Part shown: positions 24,393 through 32,290 of the stretch, in pieces | Position numbering within the stretch: position 1 is the first letter of the stretch | Layout: each line of letters begins with the position of its first letter | Assembly: GCA_022562475.1 (NCBI GenBank) | Contig: JADFPD010000006.1 | Span: 1 to 43,504 of the forward strand | Direction: 5' to 3' | Origin: Chloroflexota bacterium | Lineage (GTDB): Bacteria; Chloroflexota; Dehalococcoidia; Lucifugimonadales; UBA3495 | DNA: 43,504 nt | Made by a program: the position numbers and the translations under genes | Notes under the pieces: model-generated | Told to the model about the DNA's origin: nothing | The model's input: only the letters and a program-made list of their open reading frames with translations | Databases searched by the model: none

Positions 24393-25187
24393 TCACATCA
24401 TCGTATACCCGCCGCTGACGCTCAGTGTCTGGCCGGTGATGAAGCTGGCGGCGTCTGAGGCTAGGAAGACTACGGCGTTGGCCACTTCCTGGGCGGTGCC
24501 CATGCGGCGGAGGGGGTAGTTCCGCTCGACTCGCTCGCGCACTTCTTCGGTGAATATGTCACGCATCTGGTTCCACATGCTTTCTTCGCTGATCGACTCC
24601 TCGGCCGGCGGCACCACCAAGCCCGGACACACCACATTAAGCCGCAGCCCATAACGCCCCGTCTCCCTGGCGACCGACTTGCTTAAGGCGATCACCCCGG
24701 CCTTGCAGGCCGAGTAGACCGCCTCCCGGTACTCGCCCATCCGGCCGGCGTCGGAACTGATGCAGACGATGGCCCCGGCCTGTTTCTCGATCATGCCCGG
24801 CAACACGGCGTGGATGCAGTTGATGGCCCCCCAGAGGTTCACCTGGACCTCCCGCTCCCACTCGCTTCTGGGCTTTTCCATGAACAGCCGGTCCACCGTC
24901 CAACCCACGTTGTTGACCAGGACGTCCACGGGCCCATACTCGGCGACGGCCGTTTTGATCATGGTGGCGACTTTTTCTGGGTCGGTAACGTCCGTGGGGA
25001 TTACGTTCGCCATGGCGCCCGTGTCCATGGCCGCCACTTCTCCGGCGACGATCTCGCCCTGGCTCGGCGCCAACTCAGCGATGGAAATACGCGAACCCTC
25101 AGCCGCGAAGGCGTGGACGATGGCGCGGCCGATGTTGGACCCGCCGCCGGTGACGATGACGTGTTTGTCCTTTAGGCCCAATTCCAT
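24393..25187 (-). CDS. SDR-family oxidoreductase
   Basis: A 264-residue classical short-chain dehydrogenase/reductase. The cofactor loop is VTGGGSNIGRAI (12-23); NNVG, the catalytic Ser in CISSDAGRMG, Tyr-x3-Lys in YSACK and the PG turn in VCPGLVVPP follow, and the C-terminus SFITGQTLSVSGGYTM is typical of the FabG-like group. The Asp/Glu after the second strand (ISIAELAPS) leans toward NAD. Start ATG 25187 is 8 nt after GAGG. The substrate is unknown. It is leftward and separated from the glycosyltransferase gene by a repeat-bearing spacer. Confidence 0.9.
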   Translation of the reverse strand: MELGLKDKHVIVTGGGSNIGRAIVHAFAAEGSRISIAELAPSQGEIVAGEVAAMDTGAMANVIPTDVTDPEKVATMIKTAVAEYGPVDVLVNNVGWTVDRLFMEKPRSEWEREVQVNLWGAINCIHAVLPGMIEKQAGAIVCISSDAGRMGEYREAVYSACKAGVIALSKSVARETGRYGLRLNVVCPGLVVPPAEESISEESMWNQMRDIFTEEVRERVERNYPLRRMGTAQEVANAVVFLASDAASFITGQTLSVSGGYTMM

Positions 25188-25280
25188 GGGAATCACCTCA
25201 AAATTATTCGGTCCTGATGGATCGCCTCAAAAAAAGGTCCGTGGCCTCTATACAGTCAAGGCCCCATGGACCCCTGCCTA

Positions 25281-25372
25281 TGTCACCCCGAGAGAAGCGA
25301 GGGGTCTCTTCACCCTCGGCCAGTGTTGGTATTTTAGCAGTGAGATTCTTCGGCTGACGCCTCAGAATGATA
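25281..25372. repeat. REP/MITE-like intergenic repeat
   Basis: TGTCACCCCGAGAGAAGCGA at the left and CGCCTCAGAATGATA at the right, with GAGATTCTTC inside, have the form of common bacterial intergenic repeats with imperfect inverted ends. It is non-coding and lies between SDR and glycosyltransferase genes. Confidence 0.5.
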
Positions 25373-25426
25373 GCTATAAGGCAAAGTCTGCTGGAGAGGG
25401 CTGCCGTTTCCGGGAAAGAACGGTGG

Positions 25427-26212
25427 CTATAGGTCTCGAGAGAGCGGCGCCGGGCGCTCGATTTGTGGCACGCCGCCGAAGCGGAGCCGCAACAGCCCTT
25501 TCAGGTCTTCTTTGGCGGTGCCGACGACATTGACGGTGCTGGTTGGGTCGTCAATCCACTTGACCGGCACCGACGCGATGCTGAACCCGCGTTTGGCGGC
25601 GATGACCAAGAGTTCGGTGTCGAAGAACCAGTTGTTGTTCTTGATGCTGGGCACGATCGCCTCGGCGGTGGCGCGGGTGAGGGCCTTGAAGCCGCATTGG
25701 GCGTCGGGCAAGCCGGTGAAGAACATGGCGTTGATCAGCAGGTTATATCCTCTGGAGATGAACTCCCGCTTGAAACCCCGGCTAACCTGCGACTCCTTGC
25801 TCAGCCTGCTGCCCACGGCGATGTGGTTCCCTGACTCTATCGCCTCGATGAGCTGGGGGAAATGGGTCAGGTCGGTGGACAGGTCTGCGTCCATATAGCT
25901 GACGATGTCGGCCTGACTGTCCAACCAGGCCGTCCGCAGGGCCCGGCCCCGGCCTTTCTGGGGGATCCGGAGATAATTGACCCCCGGATGCCGCCGGCAG
26001 AGCATCTCAGAAACCGCCTGGGTGCCGTCGGTGGATGCGTTGTCCGCGATGGTCACCTGCCAAGGATTGGACAGGTTGTTCTCCAGGAACTCGGTCAGGG
26101 TGGCGATTGTGCGAGGGAGGACCTCATCCTCGTTGTAAACGGGAATCGTTATGTCAACCGTCGCCGGCGCGCCCGGTTTCCTGGGTGGCTGATTGTCTGG
26201 ATTGCCGCTCAT
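25427..26212 (-). CDS. Family 2 glycosyltransferase (polyprenyl-phosphate hexose synthase-like)
   Basis: A 261-residue GT2 enzyme. TIPVYNEDEVLPRTIATL starts the nucleotide-sugar fold, IADNASTDGTQ follows, MDADLSTD carries the DxD metal motif and DAQCGFKALTRATAEAIVP with NNWFFDTELLVIA is typical of dolichyl/undecaprenyl-phosphate glucosyl- or mannosyltransferases. No C-terminal membrane segment is present, so it is a soluble or peripheral type. Start ATG 26212 follows AGGAGA. It lies 92 bp downstream of purH on the same strand and may be read through from the pur genes. Likely role: cell-envelope glycan or lipid-linked sugar synthesis. Confidence 0.88.
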   Translation of the reverse strand: MSGNPDNQPPRKPGAPATVDITIPVYNEDEVLPRTIATLTEFLENNLSNPWQVTIADNASTDGTQAVSEMLCRRHPGVNYLRIPQKGRGRALRTAWLDSQADIVSYMDADLSTDLTHFPQLIEAIESGNHIAVGSRLSKESQVSRGFKREFISRGYNLLINAMFFTGLPDAQCGFKALTRATAEAIVPSIKNNNWFFDTELLVIAAKRGFSIASVPVKWIDDPTSTVNVVGTAKEDLKGLLRLRFGGVPQIERPAPLSRDL

Positions 26213-26304
26213 TCCCGTCTCCTGCCGCCGGCGCGCCGGGTTTCCCGGGGTGGCACGGCCTTTCGATCGGCCGATGGTTCATTGCGAAGAAGCCCGGCCG
26301 TTCC

Positions 26305-27834
26305 CTAATGTCTGAAGTGACGCACGCCGGTGAGCACCATGGCCAACCCAGCCTTGTCGGCGGCGGCGATCACCTCGTCGTCGCGGATGGACCCGCCCGG
26401 CTGCACGATGGCGGTGATACCGGCTTCGGCGGCCAGCTCGATGTTGTCGGCAAAGGGGAAGAAAGCGTCCGACGCAAGCACCGAGCCTTTGGCTTTGTCC
26501 CCGGAGGCCCGCTGGGAAAGGTGCACGCTGACCACCCGGTTGGGCTGCCCGGCCCCCATGCCCACCAACGCCAGGTCCTTGGCGAAGACGATGGCATTGG
26601 ACTTGATGTGCTTAGCCGCCTTCCAGGCGAAGGCCAGGTCCTTCATCTCTGTTTCAGTCGGAGGCCGCTGTGTGGCAACCTTCCAAGTGGACGGGTCCTC
26701 CACGATGTTATCTGCCGTTTGCACCAAGATGCCGCCGCTGATGGGCCGAAGGTCATAGGCGGTGGTCTCAGGTTGCTTGTCGATGGCTAAGATGCGCAGG
26801 TTACGCTTCTTTTTAAGGACCTCCAGCGCCGCCGGTTCGTAGTCGGGGGCGATCACGACCTCGTAGAACACCGGCTCCATGGCCTCGGCGGCGGCGGCGG
26901 TGACTGTGCGGTTGAAGGCCACGATGCCGCCAAAGGCGCTCACGGTGTCGCCCTCATAGGCGTGGAGATAAGCCTGGGCGATGTCCTCCCTGCTGGCCAA
27001 GCCGCAGGAGTTGGCGTGCTTCACGACCGACACGGTGGCGTCGGCGAAATCGGAGACGGTACGCCAGGCGGCGTCGGCGTCCATCAGGTTGTTGTACGAA
27101 AGCTCCCTGCCGTGCAATTGGCGCGCGCCGGCCATCCCCGCCGGGGCGCCGGACTGGGAGTAGAGGGCCCCGCTCTGATGGGGGTTTTCGCCGTACCTCA
27201 GGCCGGCCACCTTCTTCAGGGAAATGGTCATCGACTCGGGCAATTCCTCGCCCCCGCCATCGCTTTCCATCAGATATCCCGTAACCGCGGCATCGTAGGT
27301 GGAAACATGATGGAATGCCTTGGCCGCCAGCCCCCGCCGGTCTTCGACGGTCAGCCCGCCGTTGGCCAGCTTCTCGCCGACCCAGCCATAGTCGGCCGGG
27401 TCCACCACCACGGCCACCGAAGGGAAGTTCTTGGACGCAGCCCGCAGCATGGTCGGCCCGCCGATGTCGATGTTTTCCAGGGCGTCGGCCAGGGTCACGC
27501 CGGGCTTGTTGATGGTCTCGACGAAGGGGTAAAGGTTGACCACCACCAGGTCGATGGTGTCGATGTTCTGGCTCTTCAACTCACTCATGTGATCCGGGGA
27601 ATCTCGCCGGGCCAACAACCCGGCATAGATCGTTGGATGGAGGGTCTTGACGCGGCCCTCTAAGATCTCCGGCGAGCCGGTGACATCCGCCACCTGCCGC
27701 ACCGGTAAGCCGCCTTCTTCGGACAACGTGCGGTGGGTGCCGCCGGTGCTGATCAATTCGTAGCCGGCCGCGGCCACCTGTTTGGAGAACTCCACGATTC
27801 CAGTCTTGTCATAGACACTGAGCAGTGCTTTCAA
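26305..27834 (-). CDS. purH: AICAR transformylase/IMP cyclohydrolase
   Basis: A 509-residue bifunctional enzyme for the last two steps of IMP synthesis. The N-terminal MGS-like cyclohydrolase domain has LLSVYDKTGIVEFSKQ, STGGTHRTLSEEG and EGRVKTLHPTIYAGLLARRD; the C-terminal transformylase has RYGENPHQSGALY, the catalytic Lys-His in VVKHANSCGLAS, and IVQPGGSIRDDEVI near the end. The full family length is present. Start TTG 27834 has GGAGAGG upstream. It is the third pur gene in order purF-purM-purH and is 41 bp from purM. Confidence 0.97.
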   Translation of the reverse strand: MKALLSVYDKTGIVEFSKQVAAAGYELISTGGTHRTLSEEGGLPVRQVADVTGSPEILEGRVKTLHPTIYAGLLARRDSPDHMSELKSQNIDTIDLVVVNLYPFVETINKPGVTLADALENIDIGGPTMLRAASKNFPSVAVVVDPADYGWVGEKLANGGLTVEDRRGLAAKAFHHVSTYDAAVTGYLMESDGGGEELPESMTISLKKVAGLRYGENPHQSGALYSQSGAPAGMAGARQLHGRELSYNNLMDADAAWRTVSDFADATVSVVKHANSCGLASREDIAQAYLHAYEGDTVSAFGGIVAFNRTVTAAAAEAMEPVFYEVVIAPDYEPAALEVLKKKRNLRILAIDKQPETTAYDLRPISGGILVQTADNIVEDPSTWKVATQRPPTETEMKDLAFAWKAAKHIKSNAIVFAKDLALVGMGAGQPNRVVSVHLSQRASGDKAKGSVLASDAFFPFADNIELAAEAGITAIVQPGGSIRDDEVIAAADKAGLAMVLTGVRHFRH

Positions 27835-27875
27835 TTTCCTCTCCGTCTTCTTCTGGGGAATTGGCCGGTGGACCC

Positions 27876-28895
27876 TTAGCCCTTGAATACCACCTGTTCA
27901 CCGTCGCCCCTGGCAATAACCTTGCCGATGACAACGGCGCCGGGCAGGCATTCTAGAATTTTGTCGATGTTGGATTCGGGGCAGACAGCCACCATTCCCA
28001 GCCCCATGTTAAATACCCGGTACATCTCGTGATCGCTGATCCCGCCCTCAGCCTGGATAATCTTGAAGATGGGCAACACCGGCCAAGAACCGTGGTTGAT
28101 CTCAGCCGCCAGGTCATCGGGCAATATGGCCGGCAGCTTGCCCGGCAGTCCGCCTCCGGTGATATGGGCCAGACCGTTGACCAACCGCAGCACCGGCTCC
28201 ATCAGCGGATAGTAGCTGCGGTGGGGTACCAGCAGTTCCTCGCCAAGCCGGTGGTCCAGTTCGTCGAACCGGCGGTACAGCACATTGGGGTCGCCATCAG
28301 TGTTGAACACATGGCGCACCAACGAGAAGCCGTTGGTGTGGAGGCCGCTGGACGGCACGCCGACCAGGATATTGCCGGCCTCGATGTTTTGCGATTCAAG
28401 GAGTTGGTCCCGTTCTACGGCGCCGACCACGAACCCGGCCAGGTCCATCTCGTCTCCGGTGTAGACCTGGGGCATCTGAGCGGTCTCGCCGCCGATGAGG
28501 GCGCATCCCACCTCGCGGCAACCCCAGGCGATGCCCCGCATTAGGTTATCCAGGCGCTGGATGTCCAGGTTGCTGAAGGCCACGTAGTCCAGGAAAAACA
28601 GGGGTTTGGCGCCCTTGGTGAGGATGTCGTTGACGTTCAGGGTGACCAGGTCTTGGCCCACGGACTCGAAGTGGCCCAGTTGGGCCGCGATCTTCATCTT
28701 GGTGCCCACGCCGTCGGTGCTGGCGACCAAGACCGGTTCGCGGTAGCCCGAGAGTTGGTAGAGACCGGCGAAGCTTCCGGAACTGTCCAATACCTCGGGG
28801 CCATGGGTACTGGCGGCGAACCCCTTGATCCGCTCTTTTAAGCCGTCCATCCGGTCCAGGTCTACGCCCGATTCCCGGTATGCTTCACTCGCCAA
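27876..28895 (-). CDS. purM: Phosphoribosylformylglycinamidine cyclo-ligase
   Basis: A 339-residue AIR synthetase, converting FGAM with ATP to AIR. It contains VASTDGVGTKMKIA, LVTLNVNDILTKGAKPLFFLDY, GETAQMPQVY and GVPSSGLHTNGFSLVR, ending with ISDHEMYRVFNMGLGMV. The frame is open to 28943, but TTG 28895 (ASEAYRESGVDL) is preferred because GGAGG precedes it and it gives the usual family length of about 345. It lies between purF (182 bp upstream) and purH. Confidence 0.97.
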   Translation of the reverse strand: MASEAYRESGVDLDRMDGLKERIKGFAASTHGPEVLDSSGSFAGLYQLSGYREPVLVASTDGVGTKMKIAAQLGHFESVGQDLVTLNVNDILTKGAKPLFFLDYVAFSNLDIQRLDNLMRGIAWGCREVGCALIGGETAQMPQVYTGDEMDLAGFVVGAVERDQLLESQNIEAGNILVGVPSSGLHTNGFSLVRHVFNTDGDPNVLYRRFDELDHRLGEELLVPHRSYYPLMEPVLRLVNGLAHITGGGLPGKLPAILPDDLAAEINHGSWPVLPIFKIIQAEGGISDHEMYRVFNMGLGMVAVCPESNIDKILECLPGAVVIGKVIARGDGEQVVFKG

Positions 28896-29077
28896 TTTGA
28901 GGCTCCTCCCGTTCCCATCCGCCCGGCGGTTAGCCGGACCCAACGCCGCTGTAAAAGATTAATTCAAGGGGGGCGCAATGGCAAGGGCAAACACAGCCAA
29001 GTAGGGGCTGGAGTGACGGGGAATCTGACCTTTAGAAGTTGCTGCGGGGACCGGTTGACCGTGCCAAAACACAGGGG

Positions 29078-30532
29078 TTAATCGGCGGCAGGTCCGCTCT
29101 GCTCCAATGCAAGCTTGGTCAGCTCCAATTGCACGGGCACGGGGTAATTTCCGGTGAAACAGGCGTCGCAGAAGCCGCCGGAGGAACCCCCGACCACCTT
29201 CATTAGTCCTTCCACGCTGAGATAGCCCAGGCTGTCCGCCCCCACCATAACGCGAATCTCCTCCAGGCTGTTGTTGGCGGCCAATAACTCATCACGGGTG
29301 GCCATGTCCACGCCCATGAAGCAGGGGTGTTTGATGGGGGGAGCGCACACCCGCATGTGCACCTCTTTGGCCCCGCCTTTCCTGAGCAGGTTCACCACAT
29401 GGGGGGTCGTGGTGCCGCGGACGATGCTGTCATCCACCACCACCAATCGTTTGCCCTGGATCACATCCACCAGTGTGTTGAACTTCTGGCGCACTCCCAG
29501 GTCGCGTAGGCGTTGTTCGGGTTCGATGAACGTCCGCCCCACATATCGGTTCTTGACCAGACCTTCGCTGTAGGGAATGCCCGATTCCTGGGCGTATCCC
29601 ACCGCCGCGGCCGTCGACGAGTCGGGTATTCCAATCACGAGATCGGCTTCCACCGGATGCTCTTTGGCCAATTGGGCGCCCAACCGCTGGCGCACGGAGT
29701 GGACCAATTGCCCCTCCATGATACTGTCGGGCCGGGCGAAGTAGATCAGCTCAAATACGCAGAGAGCCCGGCGTCCGGTCCCGCCGGACCAGGTGGCCGT
29801 GTGCATCCCGTCGGCGTCGACTGTTATCACTTCGCCGGGTTCCAGTTCCCGGATGTACTCAGCGCCCAAGTGGTCCAGGGCGCAGGACTCGGAGGCGACG
29901 ATCCAGCCGGTGTCTAATTTGCCCAAACAGAGGGGCCGGATGCCCAGTGGGTCGCGGGCGGCGATCATGGTGTCTTTGGTCTGAACAACGATCGAATAAG
30001 CCCCTTCCAACTGGCGCATGCAGTAGAAGACCCGCTCCTCCCACGTGGCGCCGATGGCGTGGGCCAGCATCTGGGCGATGACTTCCGTGTCGGTGGTGGA
30101 GGTGAAGGTGCAATTCCATTCGTCTTGTAGTTGCAGCTTCAGTTGCACGGCGTTGATGATGTTGCCGTTGTTCGCCACGGCCAATTGACCGTTTTGGCCT
30201 TCGACCAATAATGGCTGGGCGTTGCGGAGTTCGCTGCTGCCGCTGGTGGAGTACCGGGTGTGCCCAATGGCCATATTGCCGACCAATGGGTAGAAGTCGG
30301 GCTCTCTGAATATCTGAGTGACCAGGCCCATATCCGCATGGACCACCACGTTCTCGCCGTTGGCGGCGGCGATTCCAGCGCTCTCCTGTCCGCGGTGCTG
30401 CAGAGCGAAAAGGCCGAAGAAAGCCAAACGGCTGGCCTCGCCTTCAGAGGTGAATACGCCAATTACCCCGCACTCTTCGTTGGGGTGATCAAATGGGACA
30501 CGGCCGAAGGGGAGGTCTAGCTCGCTACTCAC
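29078..30532 (-). CDS. purF: Amidophosphoribosyltransferase
   Basis: A 484-residue PurF, the first committed enzyme of purine synthesis (PRPP and glutamine to phosphoribosylamine). The Ntn nucleophile is Cys21 in NEECGVIGVF, so the first 20 residues form a propeptide. FGLFALQHRGQESAG and NGNIINA complete the glutaminase domain; VVVDDSIVRGTT is the PRPP loop. Cysteines in RALCVFEL, HPCFMG and GFCDACF match the Bacillus-type [4Fe-4S] form. Its GTG start is six bases after a -10 box, implying a leaderless transcript. Confidence 0.97.
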   Translation of the reverse strand: MSSELDLPFGRVPFDHPNEECGVIGVFTSEGEASRLAFFGLFALQHRGQESAGIAAANGENVVVHADMGLVTQIFREPDFYPLVGNMAIGHTRYSTSGSSELRNAQPLLVEGQNGQLAVANNGNIINAVQLKLQLQDEWNCTFTSTTDTEVIAQMLAHAIGATWEERVFYCMRQLEGAYSIVVQTKDTMIAARDPLGIRPLCLGKLDTGWIVASESCALDHLGAEYIRELEPGEVITVDADGMHTATWSGGTGRRALCVFELIYFARPDSIMEGQLVHSVRQRLGAQLAKEHPVEADLVIGIPDSSTAAAVGYAQESGIPYSEGLVKNRYVGRTFIEPEQRLRDLGVRQKFNTLVDVIQGKRLVVVDDSIVRGTTTPHVVNLLRKGGAKEVHMRVCAPPIKHPCFMGVDMATRDELLAANNSLEEIRVMVGADSLGYLSVEGLMKVVGGSSGGFCDACFTGNYPVPVQLELTKLALEQSGPAAD

Positions 30533-30538
30533 GGTGTT

Positions 30539-30567
30539 ATTTTATGTAATCTGTTTTGCGGGGTCAA
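30539..30567 (-). promoter_or_regulatory. purF promoter, leaderless geometry
   Basis: On the minus strand TTGACC (30567-30562), a 17-nt spacer and TAAAAT (30544-30539) are followed by AACACC and then the GTG start of purF. A start site at normal distance from the -10 falls on the start codon itself, and no SD could be transcribed. Confidence 0.7.
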
Positions 30568-30736
30568 CAACGAGACTCCCAGTTTAAAAGACTTTCCGTT
30601 TAGTGCCGGTCCGGCGAAGGTTGATTGGGGTCCGGCCGGAGATTCAAGGCGACGCCCGGCTGAAGATGTCCCGTTACAAATGATGCCGCGAATCCTGCCT
30701 GGCCAACAGGCACAGGGGTGCCGAAATTGTGGTCTA

Positions 30737-31423
30737 TTAGTCCCGCGTGGGCATTATCGTTACTTTACGGCCTTCGCCCTCGCCCGTGCTTTCGGTGGAC
30801 ACACTCGGGTTGTCTGTAAGGCTGGTATGGATGATACGCCGGTCGGCTGGAGGCATTGGCTCCAGGGTGATGCTCCGATTGGTTTGGGCCACCCTTTCGG
30901 CTACTTTGTTGGCCATGTCGCGGAGTTGGCTTTCCCGGCGCTGACGGTAGTTCTCTACGTCAAGCACCACCCGGACGCCTTCAAACTGTTTCCGGACGAT
31001 GAGGTTGACCAAGAATTGTAGCGCCTGCAGGGTCTGGCCCCGGCGTCCGATCAACAAGCCGGAGTCCTCTCCGGCTAGGTCGATGATGGGCCCCCCGGAT
31101 TCCGGGTCGTTGGCGGCCCGCAAGGTACGGGTGACGTTGACACCGGCGGCCTCCAGGATTCGCCCCACGGCGGCGGTGGCTACGCCTGCCGGGGTGGTCT
31201 CGCCTTCTGCCGTGGTTGGCACTCCGGCGGCGTTGCGGCCTGCTGAGATTCGGGTGACCCTGACCCGGGCAGCCTCTGAGCCGATGCCCAAGAAGCCGGT
31301 CTTGCCCCTACTTAGTATTTCTACCTCGGCCTCGTCGCGGTCGGCGTCGAGCTCTTTCAGACCTAGCTCGATTGCTTCGTCTACGGTCGGGGCGCTCATT
31401 ACGATCTCCGCTATCTCTTCCAT
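30737..31423 (-). CDS. jag: Jag/KhpB RNA-binding protein
   Basis: A 228-residue SpoIIIJ-associated protein. Residues 1-50 are the Jag N-terminal domain (APTVDEAIELGLKELDADRD, ILSRGKTGFLGIGSEAARV), a Thr/Ala/Gly linker follows, the KH domain is at about 110-165 (AGEDSGLLIGRRGQTLQALQ), and an R3H-type region follows (YRQRRESQLRDMANKVAERV, SITLEPMPPADRRIIHTSL). It binds RNA and in Firmicutes helps coordinate cell elongation. ATG 31423 has AGGAGGAG upstream and lies 116 bp inside the yidC frame; a later ATG (31399) would still overlap by 92 bp. It sits in the conserved position after yidC. Confidence 0.92.
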   Translation of the reverse strand: MEEIAEIVMSAPTVDEAIELGLKELDADRDEAEVEILSRGKTGFLGIGSEAARVRVTRISAGRNAAGVPTTAEGETTPAGVATAAVGRILEAAGVNVTRTLRAANDPESGGPIIDLAGEDSGLLIGRRGQTLQALQFLVNLIVRKQFEGVRVVLDVENYRQRRESQLRDMANKVAERVAQTNRSITLEPMPPADRRIIHTSLTDNPSVSTESTGEGEGRKVTIMPTRD

Positions 31424-32246
31424 CTTGTACCATCTCCTCCTGTGAATCATCCTGGGATGGCCGGGCTGCCGCCACCGGTGCTGCCGCCGGCGTGGATTTA
31501 GCGAACAGTGGGAATAACGGTCCCCAACCACCAGTCACGAAATATTGAATCGCGATACCGATTACGTTGGAAGTTACCCAATAGAGGGCCAGGCCGCTGG
31601 GCAGCGTGAACGAGAAGAAAGCGATCATCAGGGGCATCATCCACAGCATCATGGCTTGATTGCCCGATTGCCTCGGATCGGTGGATGGTTGCATCGTCAT
31701 CTTCTGCTGGACCCAGGTGGAGACGAAGACGAGCACCGGCATGATCAGATTGGTGGGGTCAGATTTCGCCAGGTCCAGCCAAAGAAAGCGCGAGTCCAAC
31801 GGCGCCGCCGCGAATATGGGCGCGATGGGTATCCAGGTGTACATCTTTTCCGACAATCCAACCAGGTTGTCGGGCCGGGAGAACACGACCTGAATCAATA
31901 CCCGGAACAAGCCGATCAGTATGGGCATCTGGACGATCATTGGGCCCAGGCAGCCGAAGGGGCTCACCCCGGCCTCCCGGTACATTCGCATAGTCTCTTG
32001 GGAGACTCGGGACTTGTCCCTGGAATACCGGTCTTGAATCTCTTTCAGCTTTGGCTGCAGCGAGCTCATGGCGCGCATCTGCTTCAGCTGCTTCAGGGTC
32101 AAAGGCATCGTGACCAGCCGGATGATGGCCGTGAGCACGATGATTGCCAGACCCATCTGGCTGAAGAGGATGGTGTAAAGCACCACCAGTGAGTTGAGCA
32201 TGGGCCGAATTATCAGTTCGGTCCAGAGGAATGAAATGGCCTCCAA
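31308..32246 (-). CDS. yidC: Membrane protein insertase YidC
   Basis: A 312-residue YidC/Oxa1 insertase of the short Gram-positive type, without the large periplasmic domain. Membrane segments fall near 15-45, 100-120, 165-185 and 200-240. The hydrophilic-groove arginine is in IVLTAIIRLVTMPLTLKQ, followed by the cytoplasmic helical hairpin (KLKEIQDRYSRDKSRVSQE). There is no lipobox, unlike many Gram-positive YidCs. The tail from about 265 is polar and then strongly basic (RPDRRRSNRARSERARRRPR), as in ribosome-contacting Oxa1/YidC tails, and it overlaps jag by 116 bp. Start TTG 32246 has GAGG 9 nt upstream. Confidence 0.93.
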   Translation of the reverse strand: MEAISFLWTELIIRPMLNSLVVLYTILFSQMGLAIIVLTAIIRLVTMPLTLKQLKQMRAMSSLQPKLKEIQDRYSRDKSRVSQETMRMYREAGVSPFGCLGPMIVQMPILIGLFRVLIQVVFSRPDNLVGLSEKMYTWIPIAPIFAAAPLDSRFLWLDLAKSDPTNLIMPVLVFVSTWVQQKMTMQPSTDPRQSGNQAMMLWMMPLMIAFFSFTLPSGLALYWVTSNVIGIAIQYFVTGGWGPLFPLFAKSTPAAAPVAAARPSQDDSQEEMVQDGRDSGDRNERPDRRRSNRARSERARRRPRRGRGRNTK

Positions 32247-32290
32247 AGAGTGCTACCTCGCTGCCGGATTTATTTGGCTGAATTCCTGGG

